NCBI GenBank assembly: GCA_013399695.1
Contig: VXAU01000294.1
Location: 310,001-374,000 of the forward strand
Reading direction: 5' to 3'
From: Formicarius rufipectus
Lineage: Eukaryota > Chordata > Aves > Passeriformes > Formicariidae
DNA length: 64,000 bases
The notes beneath the pieces are model-generated. The model saw nothing but the letters and a program-made list of their open reading frames with translations, was not told the DNA's origin and made no database searches. Below, one piece after another: positions 39,198 to 52,387 of the stretch. Made by a program: the position numbers and the translations under genes. Numbering within the stretch: position 1 is the stretch's first letter; every line of letters starts with the position of its first letter.

Positions 39198-41070
39198 GTA
39201 AGGAGACTGGAAGATGTCTGCAAAATTCAATGTATTCTATGAAGACATTTCTAAGATACTGATTTTTCAGTCGTTTCCAAACTAATTTTAAAGGAGTCAC
39301 TTGTCCAAAATAACCAGATTCTTAGAGTATGGAATCTTTAAAGTTTGCTTCTGTGCAGGTCTTTCACTGTTTAGGATCCTTTGTTAGAGCTTTGAAATGC
39401 TTCTTTCATCAAGATGTTTTCAGAAGATATCCACTCAAATAAGCATCAGCCTGAAATGTCAGATGAAATGTCAGCCTTCTCATGCCAACAATAACTTTTT
39501 TTGATATTCTGTAACTGCATGAAGGTAGAAATAATAGCTTTGTCACTTGTCCTGCAAGGCTGTAGGTTTGCTTCATCAAAGCAAATCTTCTTACCACTTT
39601 CTCAGTGACAAACTGATAAATAGGCCAGTTCTGTCCTACTTTTGAAATGTCTGTTAAAAAAGATCAAACACTTAAACTTCTGAGCATGTATGCAGAGGCT
39701 TGCTTAGATTGAAAAGATACATATACCCAAAGACTTGCAACCACAGACTTCTTTGGTTCAGCAGTCACATTGCTGTGACCTCTTAGTTCACATGCTTTGA
39801 CAAGGCTGGAGCTTGACCCAAACTATAGATTAAGTCATAGCTCTTCTCTCTCATGTCTCAGCAGCTACTTGTCTCTAATCTGTTGCCTGTGTCTTCCATA
39901 TCTTTGGTTTTCTCCTTTATTTTTCATGGTGATTCTGTAGCCCATGACCAGACATATTTGATGGCTTACTGTTTGATGCAATTTCAAGTGTTCATAAGTA
40001 TCTTCCTCCTGTATTTAGGGAAACACTACATACATACCAACAGGTTTGCAGGGATTTTAAGTTTGCAACTCTAAAAATAACCAAGGGAAAATTGATAATT
40101 TGTTGGGTCTGTAGGTCTTTGGAATCATTCTGGGATCTGTGAATTTTCTCTTGTATGAGTGTCTTCTCTTTGGAGGAAAAGCTTGTGGCAAAGCAAAAAT
40201 CCAGTGTATATTATGAAAGAAATGAGTAGTTTAGTTTTCATCAAGTGCTACTTCTTCACCTTTTCAAACTGAAGCTGGCTCCTTGGAGGCATCTACTGTG
40301 AATATCAAAAACCTCAGAGAAAAAAACCAAAGATCATGCAGCTGTAGCTGTACTGTTTGTATAGATCGATACAGCATCTGTGCACAAGGTCCTTAAGAAG
40401 AACTGGTTTACTTACCACAGTATGCAGATGGGTGCAGTCAAAGACTGCCAAAACACTTGCTTTGCCTGCAGTTGTAAAGCTGGGTATTCCTTCTTTCAGT
40501 TGGTTCTAACTGCTTGGTAGAGTCAGAACAAGTTTCTCTGCTTGAAGGGCTTTCATTTCTTTCCTTCTTAGAAAGCATCTACCCTCTGTCTTTCCTAAAT
40601 GTTGGCTGCTGGGCTGAGTCGTGTTTTTAAGATTTCTGTGGCATCGTTCTTTCCAATGGACTTCAAGTGGTTCATGACTTGTGGTACAAGATTATTCCTG
40701 TCAAATGTCTCTGTGTATAATCATTGTTTTCCTAAAGAACAACTGCTTAAAAAAGCGTTCAGACTGCATTTCTTTCAGAATAGTGTGTCAGCTAGGATTG
40801 CTTTGGGTACATGAGAGACTACTTCATTTGCCAAGTTGGATGGTGTTTCTCTGCAGTTTGTCATTGTGGATATAACAAGCAAGGGAACCTGAGGCTTTTT
40901 AGTAGTTGAGCCCAAAAGAAACACCTGTGTCTGGGAGCTCCTTGCAGTTGGAAACAGGTTTGTTTGAAATCTGAGTTCCAGTCTAGTCTTCTCTCTCCTA
41001 ATCCCAGGGAGGGAAGGTATTTCTTAACTCAGGGTTGTGGCATGCTTGATTTTCTCTCTCTCTCTTTTTT

Positions 41071-41071
41071 N
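41071..41071. other. Single unresolved base (N)
   Basis: One N follows a ctctctctcttttttt-type pyrimidine run. It marks a consensus ambiguity in a low-complexity stretch and not a gap. Confidence 0.95.
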
Positions 41072-42469
41072 TAGCCACTGCTAAGACAGAGAAGCCTGTT
41101 TCCAACTGTTTGGATGTTTTGCTTGTCCAGGTTGTGAGCACGCACATGGTCTTATTCCTCTAAGGGAGTCTCTAGTGGTAGGCTTTGTTCATCAAGCTGT
41201 CATTTACTTGCTTATATTCACTTACTGCAACTTCTTGATATTTCAGTCTCTATCTCCCCTCCTCCAAGACTCTGTTTTTGCAGGTCTGTTGCTGGATACT
41301 GGTTTAGAATGTTTTCCTATGGATTTCCGTGCTTTTTCATATCTTGTTTGATGTACTTAAAGTAAGGTCCAGTACAATAAACAGGCTGATTTGAATTAAT
41401 TCTGGTTTTCTCAGTTTGATATATCTACTTTCTGCTTAGCTCTGCAGCAGGAGTTGCTGCTCTTTGGTGGTAGTTGTAGAAGCTGTTCTTTTTTTCATTT
41501 TGACTGCTATTACTTAGTCTTGTTACAGGTGCTGTAGGAACAACCATAAAAGAAAGTGTCCAAAACTCAGCATCAACTATGGAACTTCAATGATTTTTAA
41601 ATGACCACATCTGGAGAATTTGATAGTCATCATGGTTTATCTATATGGTTTTGCAGTTTGTAGGGAGAGGGCTTGATAGGATTTTATCTGATTCAATCAT
41701 CGTGGTAGATATTGACCATAGTTTTGCAGTACAGCAGACAATTTAGATAAAATTGTCCTTTTTAGTGCTTTTATTGGAAACCTATTAGTTTTAAAACATG
41801 ATTTACTATGTCTAGTGGCACGACTCCACGGTCTCCAGGCTATATTTATATTTTAACTCTCACATAACTGGTATTACATAGAGGAGGATCAACTGTGATC
41901 TTGGTTTTAATCAAAAATTTTAAACCTTTCGTATTAAGATTGTGAGTATTGCTGTCCTTTTTTTTGTTTTTGTTTTTTAATCAATAGAAATTCCCTCTTA
42001 CACACTGCAGTGAATGAGGGAATAATGAAATATATATCTCCCTTAAAACCAAAACTGCTATTTTGAGCAACTGACACAGGTTGGCTGAAAATGCCATGCA
42101 TCCTGTCTGGTGTTGAGTCACAGGCCTTTCTTTGTGAAACATAACACTTGTCAGTTTTTTTAATAGCTCAGCCTTTTACTTGTGGGAATTTCTGCTGGAC
42201 ATCAGGGAATGATGAGGCAAGTAAAACTGAAGCTTGAGAAGAATGCATTTTCATGCAAATGTCTTGGTGTTGATGTAGGGAGGCAAAATTGTTCCTCTGT
42301 CTTAACAGGCAGTTCTGATTTAGGAAAAAGCACCATCTTTCTCCATTTTTCCATCTAAGAATGGCTTTTGACTAGAAGAAAATAAGATACCCCGGTGAAC
42401 CTTGACATAGTGGAGAATTTTCCCATGCGTTTGTTTCAGCCTTTTTAAGAGGAAACAACACTGACATTT

Positions 42470-42620
42470 ATCTGTCAGGGGTTGTAGGTCTGCAATCTGG
42501 AGGACCCTTGTTTAAATCCTCTGCACAATATGTTTTTCCTGGCTGATCATGGATGGGCCATCTGGTGTCTGGCTAGGTGTATATTATCAGATCTGAGAGT
42601 GTGCCTTCTTTCCCTGTAGG
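42470..42620 (+). mobile_element. Possible tRNA-derived SINE (MIR-like) relic
   Basis: Around 42480-42530 the sequence gtctgcaatctggaggaccc, then ttgtttaaatcctctgcac, resembles the 3' half of a tRNA-derived promoter, with a Pol III B-box-like core (TTGTTTAAATCC). It is followed by a 'ggctgatcatggatgggcc' step similar to the body of MIR-type CORE-SINEs. No clean A box is visible. It is weak and could be chance. Confidence 0.3.
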
Positions 42621-42721
42621 AATGAGGTCTCAGTCTGTCATTGATTTTGAGATCCTTTGAGCCTGTGGCTTTTCTCCAGAGTACTTTATTGAAATATATA
42701 ATGTACATATGCTAAAAGAGT

Positions 42722-43350
42722 GGATTATAGAATAGAACGATTTGGGTTGAAATGGACCATTAAAGATCACCTAGTCCAACACACCAGCCATGGACAAGGA
42801 TACTTTTCAATATACACCAGATTGACTCAGAGCCCTATCTGACCTGGCCTTGAACATGTCCATGGATGGGGCATCCACAGCTTCTCTGAGCAACCTGTGA
42901 AGTAGCCTCATTACCCTAATTGTAACAAATGTTTTCCTTTGAGCAGCCTGATCTGGTGGAAGGTGTCCCTGCTCATGCCAGGGGTTTGGAGCCTGGTGGT
43001 CTTTAACGTCCCTCTAGCCTGAACAATTCCATTATTATATCCAGTCTAAACCTATTGTCTTTGGGTTTTAAAACTGTTGTCTGTTCTCTTGACACTACAG
43101 GCCAGAGTAGCAAGTCCTCTTCGTCTTTCTAACAAGCCAGACCCCCTTTAGGTACTGGCAGGCTGCTGTAAGGTCTCCCCAGAGCCTTCTCTTCCCTAGG
43201 CTGAACAACAACAACTCTTCACAGGAGAAGTGTTCCAGCCTGATCCTTTTTGTGACCCTTCTTTGGACCCGTTCCACTAGGTCCACATTCTTTCATGTCT
43301 TGGGTCACCAGAGCTGGAAACAGTACTAGGGTCCTCCATATAAGTGGGGT
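42722..43350 (-). mobile_element. CR1 LINE 3' part (~630 bp), antisense
   Basis: This is the longest fairly preserved CR1 in the window, with the element's 3' end at the left. On the + strand it begins gaatagaacgatttgggttg and continues through 'tcacctagtccaac', 'tgaacatgtccatggatggg' and 'ctttaggtactggcaggctg' to 'cgttccactaggtccac'. Read on the minus strand, part of the ORF2 C-terminus is visible (LVERVQRRVTKRIRLEHFSC, then LFSLGKRRLWGDL). It is 5'-truncated and has lost coding capacity. Its orientation is opposite to MAN1A2. Confidence 0.92.
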
Positions 43351-43442
43351 ATACCGGATTTTTTTGGACATTGTAATGTCAAACCAAAGAGAAAATAAAA
43401 AGCAGAAGAAAAAAGTGTGATCTCTCTCAGGAGTGCTGTGTG

Positions 43443-43505
43443 TCATAAAGTCATAGAATCAGTTAAAAAAGACCTCAAAGACAGAGCCCAACCTATCCAG
43501 GCAGG
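43443..43505 (-). mobile_element. Second CR1 3' terminus next to the first, antisense
   Basis: About 60 bases read cataaagtcatagaatcagt and continue as an 'aagacctcaaagacagagcc' stretch. This is the reverse complement of a CR1 3' end, including the ATTCTATGA-type tail. It lies ~90 bases beyond the larger CR1 in the same orientation, so it is a separate, very short insertion. Confidence 0.65.
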
Positions 43506-44260
43506 CTCTCTTATGTTTTTCGATATGCTAGAGATTTCTTTCCCGTTTCCCCTGAGCAAGCAATCAATGTGTTTATTTCACTCATCACTATTCTTTATTA
43601 AGCTGTATGTTAATGGTCATAATCTCCAAGTACCAAAGTCTCTGAAGAAGAAGTGCAGTATTTATTGTGCCTATGCTCAATTAGGAGCTACTAATGGAAT
43701 ATTTTTTTGAGGTACACAGTGTATTTAGGAGCATTACTTTAGTAGAAAGTGGCTGGGAACCATACTGTGAGAACTAGGCACTCCTATTTTCCACTCCAGG
43801 TTAAGATAGAATGGATAAAATCTTTACATTTTAAATTTTGATCAAAAAAGATTGGAGTTAAAGTGTGTGAACTACAAACTTTCCACCTTCTGAGTTCAGA
43901 GGTACCACAATGTGTTCTCTTTTCCATTTGTCAAATGGAGTTAACAGTCCAAAATAACATATTGGCAGTAAAATATATAATTACTTCTTATCTAAATTGA
44001 GACAGGCTGTTTTTCAGTAATCCCTGCAGCAATCCTTTAATTTCTGTAAGAAGTAGATACAGACTTCATTATGCTTTGGAGTGGGGTGGGGGGAAACAAC
44101 ACCATGATACAGTTGATAGTATAACAGTAATAAGTAAAAATTAAATGTTCCATATGCCTAGTTTGGAGTAAACATTGAGTATGACAGTTTAGGATGAGAA
44201 TCAGCCTTATGTGAATTAAAAAGCAAACAAAAAACCCCCCAAAAATTTCCGAAACAAAGC

Positions 44261-44276
44261 TTTTTTTTTTTTTTTT
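44261..44276. repeat. Poly(T) tract, 16 nt
   Basis: A plain run of 16 T with no recognisable retroposed sequence next to it. Confidence 0.8.
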
Positions 44277-44622
44277 GTCTTCACTATGTTTTTTTTTCCA
44301 TTCATCATCCTCACACAAATGTAATTTTTGTCTTTAGTTATGAATCCATGGGTTTTTTTATGGTTTTTAATGATGCCAAGGAAGGCATTACTTAAAATTT
44401 TTCCCAGAACAGTAGGTTTCTTTGTTTATTCCAAGTTAATTCTCTAGACTTACTATATGAGTGTTGTGTTCTTTGATTTTCTTTAACTTATTATCCAAGA
44501 CTATTAAAGCAAACTATCTTGATATCACTGTATTGTATGCAATAGCATCAAGGTAGAAATGCTTTGTCAAAGAGTGTCATGTATACTCAGAGATTAGAAC
44601 AAGACAAAGCCACTTGCATTTC

Positions 44623-44641
44623 AAAAAAAAAAAAAAAAAAA
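44623..44641. repeat. Poly(A) tract, 19 nt
   Basis: A run of 19 A. The sequence upstream shows no mRNA-like or SINE-like body and no polyadenylation signal close by, so a processed pseudogene is not supported. Confidence 0.8.
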
Positions 44642-47046
44642 GGATGCTATTGCAAGTTCCACTCTTATTGTTACAGTGTGTTCATATAGTCTTTCAAAAT
44701 CTTTTCCAGGGAGATTGCCTGGAAATCAGCCATAGTATATATCTAGTTTCTGAGAATGTGGCTCTGGATTTTTTTATCTCCTATGGTATTTATCTACTTC
44801 TATGGCTAAAGATTTATTCAAGATCAGTCATGTTTGATGCTGCTTTTTCTCTGAGGTTTTTTCTTCACCATCTTTGTTGGTATTGGTAAATTCTTTTTTT
44901 CAACGCAAATTACCTAATTTATTTAATAAATGACTGATTATATGTTCTTCCACTTCATTCAATCACATTTCTGGATCTGAGTCTTTTTTGGCATCAGGGT
45001 AGCTGATACTGCTCTCTGAGGGGGAATAGGAGCGCTGCTTTGTAAAATCACTGCCTGACCTAAATGCTCTCAACTCCTGGTGCAAAAAACAACAACCAGG
45101 CAAGCAGTAAGAATGCATGGCATGAAGCAGAAAAGAATTGGCTGATCTTTCTGTGTTAATGCTGAAACAACAAAGCTTGGCAACAGAATGTAGTGGTAAG
45201 CTGCAGGAGAAGTTACAAAACAGATCCCATGATGAGTGTGTCAGAATGTAGAATTTCTGAGAGTAGACCACCAGGAGACCAGAAATTGCAGTGTTCTCAA
45301 GGCCTAGGACAGTAAAAGTTTTGTCACAGCGTGATGCAGGATAATGCAATAATGCACTGGAAGGTTCAAAAGAAATTGGATTGTCTTGTATGCTGCATCA
45401 AGTGGTCCAAGAGTTACAATTTCTGTTATGCTGTCCCCACACATGGGTAGTAAAGGGACAATCAGTGCTAAGAAGACTTCATGTAAGACAATGCCAGCAG
45501 AAACCAGCTGCAGTCCTCCATATTGGCTATGTGAACTTCTTTGAACTCATAAAGGCAGATGGAGATTCCTAAGGCATCTTGCAGGATCCATTATTCCTCA
45601 TTTCTGAAACCCATCCAAAAGACAGCAGTTAAGATACTGAACCCTGCTGTGTGCAGTATCTTCACTTCCAAGTCTTTGTGAACACACTGTAAATTAACTT
45701 TCTGATCTCCAAATGAGAACCTGTTCAAGGAGGGAGAGAGAGACAGCTGCAGAGCCCAAGTGTTGCATACATGCAGCATCTTCCTATAATTAAACACACT
45801 GAATGATCATAGGATCAATAAAGCTAATGTAAGATAAAGAATAATGTTGTACCAAAGTTGACTGCTCTGTGTTCAAAATCTGATTTTTTTACAGTTGTAT
45901 TTAATGAATTGCTATCACTTCTCCTCTATGGCTCCTGCCCAATAGCCTCCAGCACTGACTATACCCACTGCTGGAATGAACATGATACTCATGCTGCATG
46001 CCAAATGTCTGTCCAACTTCTTAAATAATAGATAAAGTCCAGATTTTCTAGCAAATCTACAGGAATAGTAATCTCTTCATAGTGATCCCAATCATAGGCA
46101 TGTCTGCTGTCTCTGGACAGTGTAGCATCTTCCCTAGAGGCTGATAATCCTTGAGTACTGCTTTTTTTCTCCATGGTGTGGCACCTCTTCCTACTTAATC
46201 CTTGCTTCGAAAAAATTTGTCTTTCCAGAATGACTTGTTACTCAGCAAGTCTTAGACCAACAAAAAAAGAGTCTTATCCACTGATCACTACAGAGTTACC
46301 AGCATCCCTCCAGCTGAGGAAGGAGTCTTCTACCTTTTGTATATCAAGTCTGCCCCTTTCCTGTGGCTCCAGCCCTACCTGTGTCTGTCACTCCATGTAG
46401 CTCGTTGTGATGGCAAGCCCTCAATGCCATGGACCTTTTCTGGGCTTGGTATCACCTGGGGGAGTTGGTAAGTTCCTTGAAATAGCCTACGTTTTAGCCT
46501 ACGTTAAGAGTTTCTGTGTTTCCCCTCTGTGTTCCCAGCATGCTTTATTTTCTGCTCTCTCATGATTGTGTGTGTTAGGAATTGAGCAAGATCCTGTTTA
46601 TACTGAGAGCAGAAAATGAAATACTTTAACACTGAGAGAAAGTACCTGGAGCAAACATATCTAGGTGCTTGCTGGAACTGTGTCTTCAGGTAGGAGAAGG
46701 CAAGATGCAAAATAAATATCATCATCAGGAGACTGAGAGAAACATGGTGTTACATGGATTTATTTTTATTCACTGCAGACTTTGTTTTAGGTACCTAGAT
46801 TTTATTCTAATTACAATGGAACTTTTATATGTGTGGGTTTTCCCTGACTTTCTGAGTATTAAAGAAGAAATAGTATTATAAAAGCATGTAAATAGAGGCC
46901 TCATCTATACAGAAAGACACAATTCTTTAACATTTTTTTCAGTGGGTAAACTTTTTTTTTTTTTGTTTTGACACTCAAAAAGTCGTTACTTGTTTTATGT
47001 GTTTGGTTTTTTGGTTTTGGTGGGGTTTTTTTATGTGTGTGTGTTG

Positions 47047-47063
47047 TTTTTTTTTTTTTTTTN

Positions 47064-47145
<82 letters not shown>
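47047..47145. repeat. Poly(T) tract of ~99 nt containing one N
   Basis: Ninety-eight T and one N (47063) lie between a GT-rich stretch (tgtgtgtgttg) and a degenerate TTTTATTTTGTTTTTG border. It is exceptionally long for an avian genome without active poly(A) LINEs. The true length is doubtful, and open frames of poly-Phe or poly-Lys here are artefacts. Confidence 0.9.
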
Positions 47146-47147
<2 letters not shown>

Positions 47148-50100
47148 TTTGTTTTTGTTTTAATTGTATCACAGGCTCTAAAATGCATCTTCTAAGATGA
47201 TTGTTTTGAGGGTTTCCCCCAAAGAAGTGTGTGTGCTGACTGTAGCACCATGCTACTGACACGCCTCTGTTCCACATCCGAAGTGGTCAGTAGGTCACAG
47301 GGTGCCTGGATAGTAGTTCTCTGTCCTGCAAATGCCTGAAATGCAATCACAGCCAGAGGGGAGATCACAGGGCAGGAGCTAGTTACTCATCATTCATACC
47401 TTCTGTGCAGGAGACTTGGCGGGTGTGTGTGTGTGTAACACCTGTCTTTATCCAGGATGAACCTTCTGTTCTTGATCTTTTCTGTAGAACTGTATTGGGC
47501 ACGTGTCCCATAAATGTTCATTCATGAAGATTTACAGTATTCTTGTGAGAGTGCATGTTATCATGCTCATTTCAGGCACCAGTAATTGCAAAGTGGATAG
47601 ACTTGAGGATAAAAATACTGGATATGGTCACTGGATTTCAAGTGCTTTGGTGATCAGTTATGATTACCTTTTCTCAGCAATTAGAACTCTTGAGTATCTA
47701 CAGCCCTCAGTTATAGAGTCCTTAAAGCTTCTGACAAGCACATTTTCTGGAGCAAGATGGAACCAGCAAAAGGGATGCCATAGCCCAGCAATGGTCTTTG
47801 AAAACTTGGATTTAACTTTTTACTACCATCTCATCGGAAGTCTTTAATAAAACCAAACATTGAGCCTGTGGCTTTTGGATTCCTCCCTGCAAAAGTTTAT
47901 CTGCAGCTGCTTGCAGCAGAATTTGGGAGTGGCTTCTAGTTCTTGCATATATTCTGGTTTGTAAAGAAAGTGACTGAGAATTGGTATAGGTACGTGGCAC
48001 TTACATGCTCTGCCTAGACCCTTTTGTTAGCAGCCAAATCCATAAAAGATCTGTAGGGTGTGCAGGAGTGCTTTTAGAATTACTAAGCATTATCTGGTAT
48101 GAACAGCATTTGTCTGAGGAAGGAGAGAGTGCACAAGTGACCTGTTGACTGCTTGCTGTTTTTCATGAAGTGGAGCTTCACAAATCATTTAAACTTCTGG
48201 CATGACTGGTGGTGGCAAATAAAGTATTCCTGCTAGCAGTAATGCACGGAATGACAAAAGCCCAGAGATGGATAGAGGGTTAGTTGTTGCACAGTGTACA
48301 CGGCTGTGCTTGAGAAATGGCATCAAGTAAGGAAAACAAAGTGAATATTATTCTAAAGGCTGCTATGTGATAGCATCAGGAGGGCATTTAGACCATTATG
48401 ACAAAGTGTTCTTGTCTGCTGATGATTTATTACTACAATAAAAAGGGTAGCTTATTGTTTTATTTTTGTTGAACAAAGTTATTCACAGTATTTGCAATAC
48501 AAAAAAAAAAATTACCGATTTACTGTGTCTACCTTTGCCAGCCTTAGATATAAAAGCAGTTAGTTTACATGACTGTCGTCTTCATTTTTTTTTAAATGCC
48601 ATCAAAATGACATCTCTTTCTGGGCAAAATAATAGTATACTTCACATGGATAAATCCATCCTCAGATCTCATTTAAAGTAGAACACGAGGGCTGTTAAGT
48701 ACCTGACGCCCTATTAACAGATAATCAAACTAATCCTTTCTAGGAATCTGACAGGCAGTTTCTCTTCTGTTCAGGAAAACTCAGTCAAAATATGTTATTT
48801 ATGGCAATGTACATCCTCAGCAACAGAGTTAAATATATAAAATACAGGTCTTCAATAAGCCAGACAATATTGTGTGTCCAAGTTTCACAGAATTTTTAAA
48901 TGTACCTATGAAATTATCTAAATTAAAGTTTTAAAGCTTATCTAAATTAAGTTTTCAGAGGTTGAAAATCTCAGAAGAGTTAATAACACTGCATATGTCC
49001 TGTCAAATAAAGATGAGAATTGAGCTTGTTGCCAGGAGATGAGCTGCTTATTCATAAGTAGTTGTGACAGCTCACTGGTCTCTAACAGGACACAGCCTGG
49101 AAAACAACTCTTTTTTCCTTGACTATTGAAGCATTGTTTCATATTGGGTGTTGCCACTGCTCACTGCAGTGCAGATTGTAATGCTTGTGCAGTTCCTGTT
49201 TACCAGGCTTGTAGTAAACATTTTCTTGACTGGCAAATGACACTTAGCCCAGTTTATCGCTGCACCTTTGTACTGCACAGCGTGTGCAGTGGAGAAGGGG
49301 AGGGGAGAACTGACTTCATTGCAAATTTGTTTCTTCCACTCAAAGTCTGATTGGAAATAGGTTTTTCCTGTTAGCATAACATAATTTAAACTGGTGGAAA
49401 TACAGGACAAGCTGTTCAAGCAATAAAAAATACAATAACTGTGCAATGATAACTCTTTGGTCATGTTCCTGTAGAGGGCTACAAAAGCGAAGAAAAGGAG
49501 ATCGTTGGTACAATGTCATGTATCTCCTGTTGACCAAGACTGTTAGTCTTTGTGTCCCTCTTCACTAGTTGAAATCATACTGCTGCTGCTGGGCACCAGT
49601 GCCAGCAAGCACAGATTCCTATCTGTTCTTTTTCCAAACATTCATTTATTGGCATGGGGATGAGTGGGCAGCACAAGAGACATGGACACCAACTTTGAAG
49701 AACAAGTGTCTGAATTTACTATAGTGTGAAACTTCAAGGAATTACAAAAGAAGCTAAGAATTACAAAAGTATAAACTCAGCAATTCATCTAATCATTACT
49801 GTAGTAATTAAGAAAGATACATCACCAGTTACCCTTTAATACATCACCATCATCCAGACCCACTCATCAGTTGAGGAGCCCCAATCACAGGGAAGAGTCA
49901 GAGAACCACTCCTGGGAACTGGGAAATCCTATGCAGTGTGTCCACTCATAGGTGAGGTCTCTGTCTTTGCTGTGAAAGGGTCCAGCTTTTATATTGTTAA
50001 ACTTACAAGCTTACAACACTTATTTAGTGCGGAAAGCATCTGACTTTCTTCTGTCCTTTGGTTTCACTGAAGCCTGGCCAAGGCTCAGAGGAAAATTAAG

Positions 50101-50580
50101 GGAGTGAGTTTGGACCATGTACTATCAAGTAAGACCAGCTTACCACTTCCATGGCCTTGACCACTCTCTAAATACAGATAGATATGTTAATGAACAGATG
50201 CAAACGTTCACTGATAAGCAGATACAAATACATCTTACTTAACGAGCATACATGTTTACACAGATGTAGTCTTATCATACTATATATTTTACTAATGATT
50301 ATACATAATTTTGGCTAAGAAGCAGATACATGTCTAAATAAAACATTGGTTTGGAACGTTCACGTAGAGGTCAGCTGTGGCTCAGGGCCTGTTGTTCAAG
50401 TCTCAGCTTTTCATGGTATTACTGTTGACACAGTAATATATTAATTTCTACCCACTGAGTTTCCCTATGTACTTTCCTCCTAAGTTAGCATCTACACTGA
50501 ATGTCTTCATGCTTGATCTGATCCAGAGAGGAATTACGGTGTTGTCATTTTTCAACTCAAAGTACAGTTCTTCCAGTGGT

Positions 50581-50604
50581 TTTTTTTCTTTTTTTTTTTT
50601 TTTT
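50581..50604. repeat. T-rich tract
   Basis: Short T runs interrupted by a single C. Low complexity only. Confidence 0.7.
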
Positions 50605-52370
50605 GCTTTAAAACAGAACAAAAATATAACTCTGGACGTGATGCTTCTCTTAACTAAGGAACCTTTAGCTGGTTTTGTCTTTTGAAACTTGCTCTCATTC
50701 ATGGTAGCTATTATGTTTTTATCTTAAAAAGGAGTTGGAATACTCAAAACTAAGAACAAATATAGTTAGAGAAAAATAAATGCCATGTGAGCTACAGTAA
50801 CTAAGCATTGCTAAGCAAAACCACTAAAAACCAGCAAAAATTTAAACAAAAATTGTTAGGAATCAAGGGAATGCTGTCTGCAGTAATGTGTTACGACTAA
50901 TGAGTTGGATAAACTGGGAACAAATCCTTAAAGAAATTACCAAGAAGATCTCTAGCCTATTAACATTATTTTTTTTAAAATTCAAAATGTAAAATTACGG
51001 GTAAGTGCCTAAACCAAAAGAATGCAACCATGTCTATGTTCAGAAAAGGTCTTTTAAGCTGACCTAGGTAACCGTCAGGCAGTCAGTCTGATTTCATTCC
51101 TCTTTCCCATCCCTGAAATTCACTTAATGGAAAATAAGAGATATTCAGTACAGTAGTAACTTGACAATAAAAGTCCTCTCTTAAAAATTAATAACTGACT
51201 GTAGATTTGTTCATGTTGAAATGGCAAATAAGTAGAAAACTCCAGAGAAATTTAATTGAATGTTCAACTTGGCTTTTATAAATTGGATGCATTTGAATGT
51301 TGCCAAAAGTGTAGCTGCAGGCTGCAAGTTACACGAAGGATGTACAACTCATGTTGGGCAGACTAACATGGGAACAGAACAAGGGATTGTGTTTTGAGTA
51401 GTTGTGGCTTTGAAGAGCATATGAAACTTACAAATAGCAAGCTGCTCAGCTTGAACTTCTGGTGTGAAATCCTGTGGCAAAAGACACGTGAGCATTTGGA
51501 TTTATGAACAGGAACTTTGAATAAGACGAGGAATTTATTTCTGTTTAAGTCATTAATAAGAGTGAATGCTATTGGTATGCTGCAAGATTCTTGATGATCA
51601 TGTTCTTAGAAGGATTGGTAGGAAAATCATGAAAAGTTAGAGGACTGATAGTTATGCCTCCTGGACACATGAAGTCAGTTTGTGGGACATGACACCCCCC
51701 AGATATGTCTCTGGAAGGAATGTTTCTCTTAAGTACTACTTATTGGTGTAACTATAAAGGTAGTTTGGTACCTATGCCTTATTTTATGCAGATGATCTGA
51801 TTGTTGCTATTGAACCTATTTGTTTTTGTTTGCATGGCATAAAAGAACATTTGTCTCTTATATTTCTGGCATTGAAATCTATAAATTATGCTACAGGAGT
51901 TTAGGGTATTTAACTTACCATTTTTTTAAAATAAATGTCTGTTTTTTCAAGTGCCTTGCAGTATTTATGCAACTATGAAGATTCACTACTTACTAATTCA
52001 TTGCTAAAAGATTTTGTTTACCAACTAAGTTCGTGTCAGAACTTAGTATATATATGTATATGTATATAAATACTAGCTATGGATAAGATAAATGTCTGTT
52101 AATCCATGAAAACAAACCATATCATTCATAAAAAAACAAGAATAAAACAGACCACTATTTACTTTTATCAGTTGCAGTGTGATGTGCTTTGAGCATGACA
52201 TTGTGTAAAGGTTGTGTTTTGGAAGGTGTAAAAGCTATGTGATTTTTACTATTTTTTTCCTAATCTGTGACTTTTGCATTGTAATCTGCCATATACCAAC
52301 GGGAGGAGAGAGGCTGTGTGTATAATGACTGCACAGGGTGCAACAATATGTAATTTAATCTCTATTTAAC

Positions 52371-52387
52371 TTTTTTTTTTTTTTTTT
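52371..52387. repeat. Poly(T) tract, 17 nt
   Basis: A run of 17 T. No target duplication or retroposed body is visible beside it. Confidence 0.8.

Noticed and set aside
44440..44641. Processed pseudogene ending in the A19 tract
   Set aside because: No mRNA-like body or AATAAA signal upstream and no direct repeats flanking it.
46968..47277. Poly-Phe and poly-Lys open frames
   Set aside because: Translations of the 99-nt T tract.
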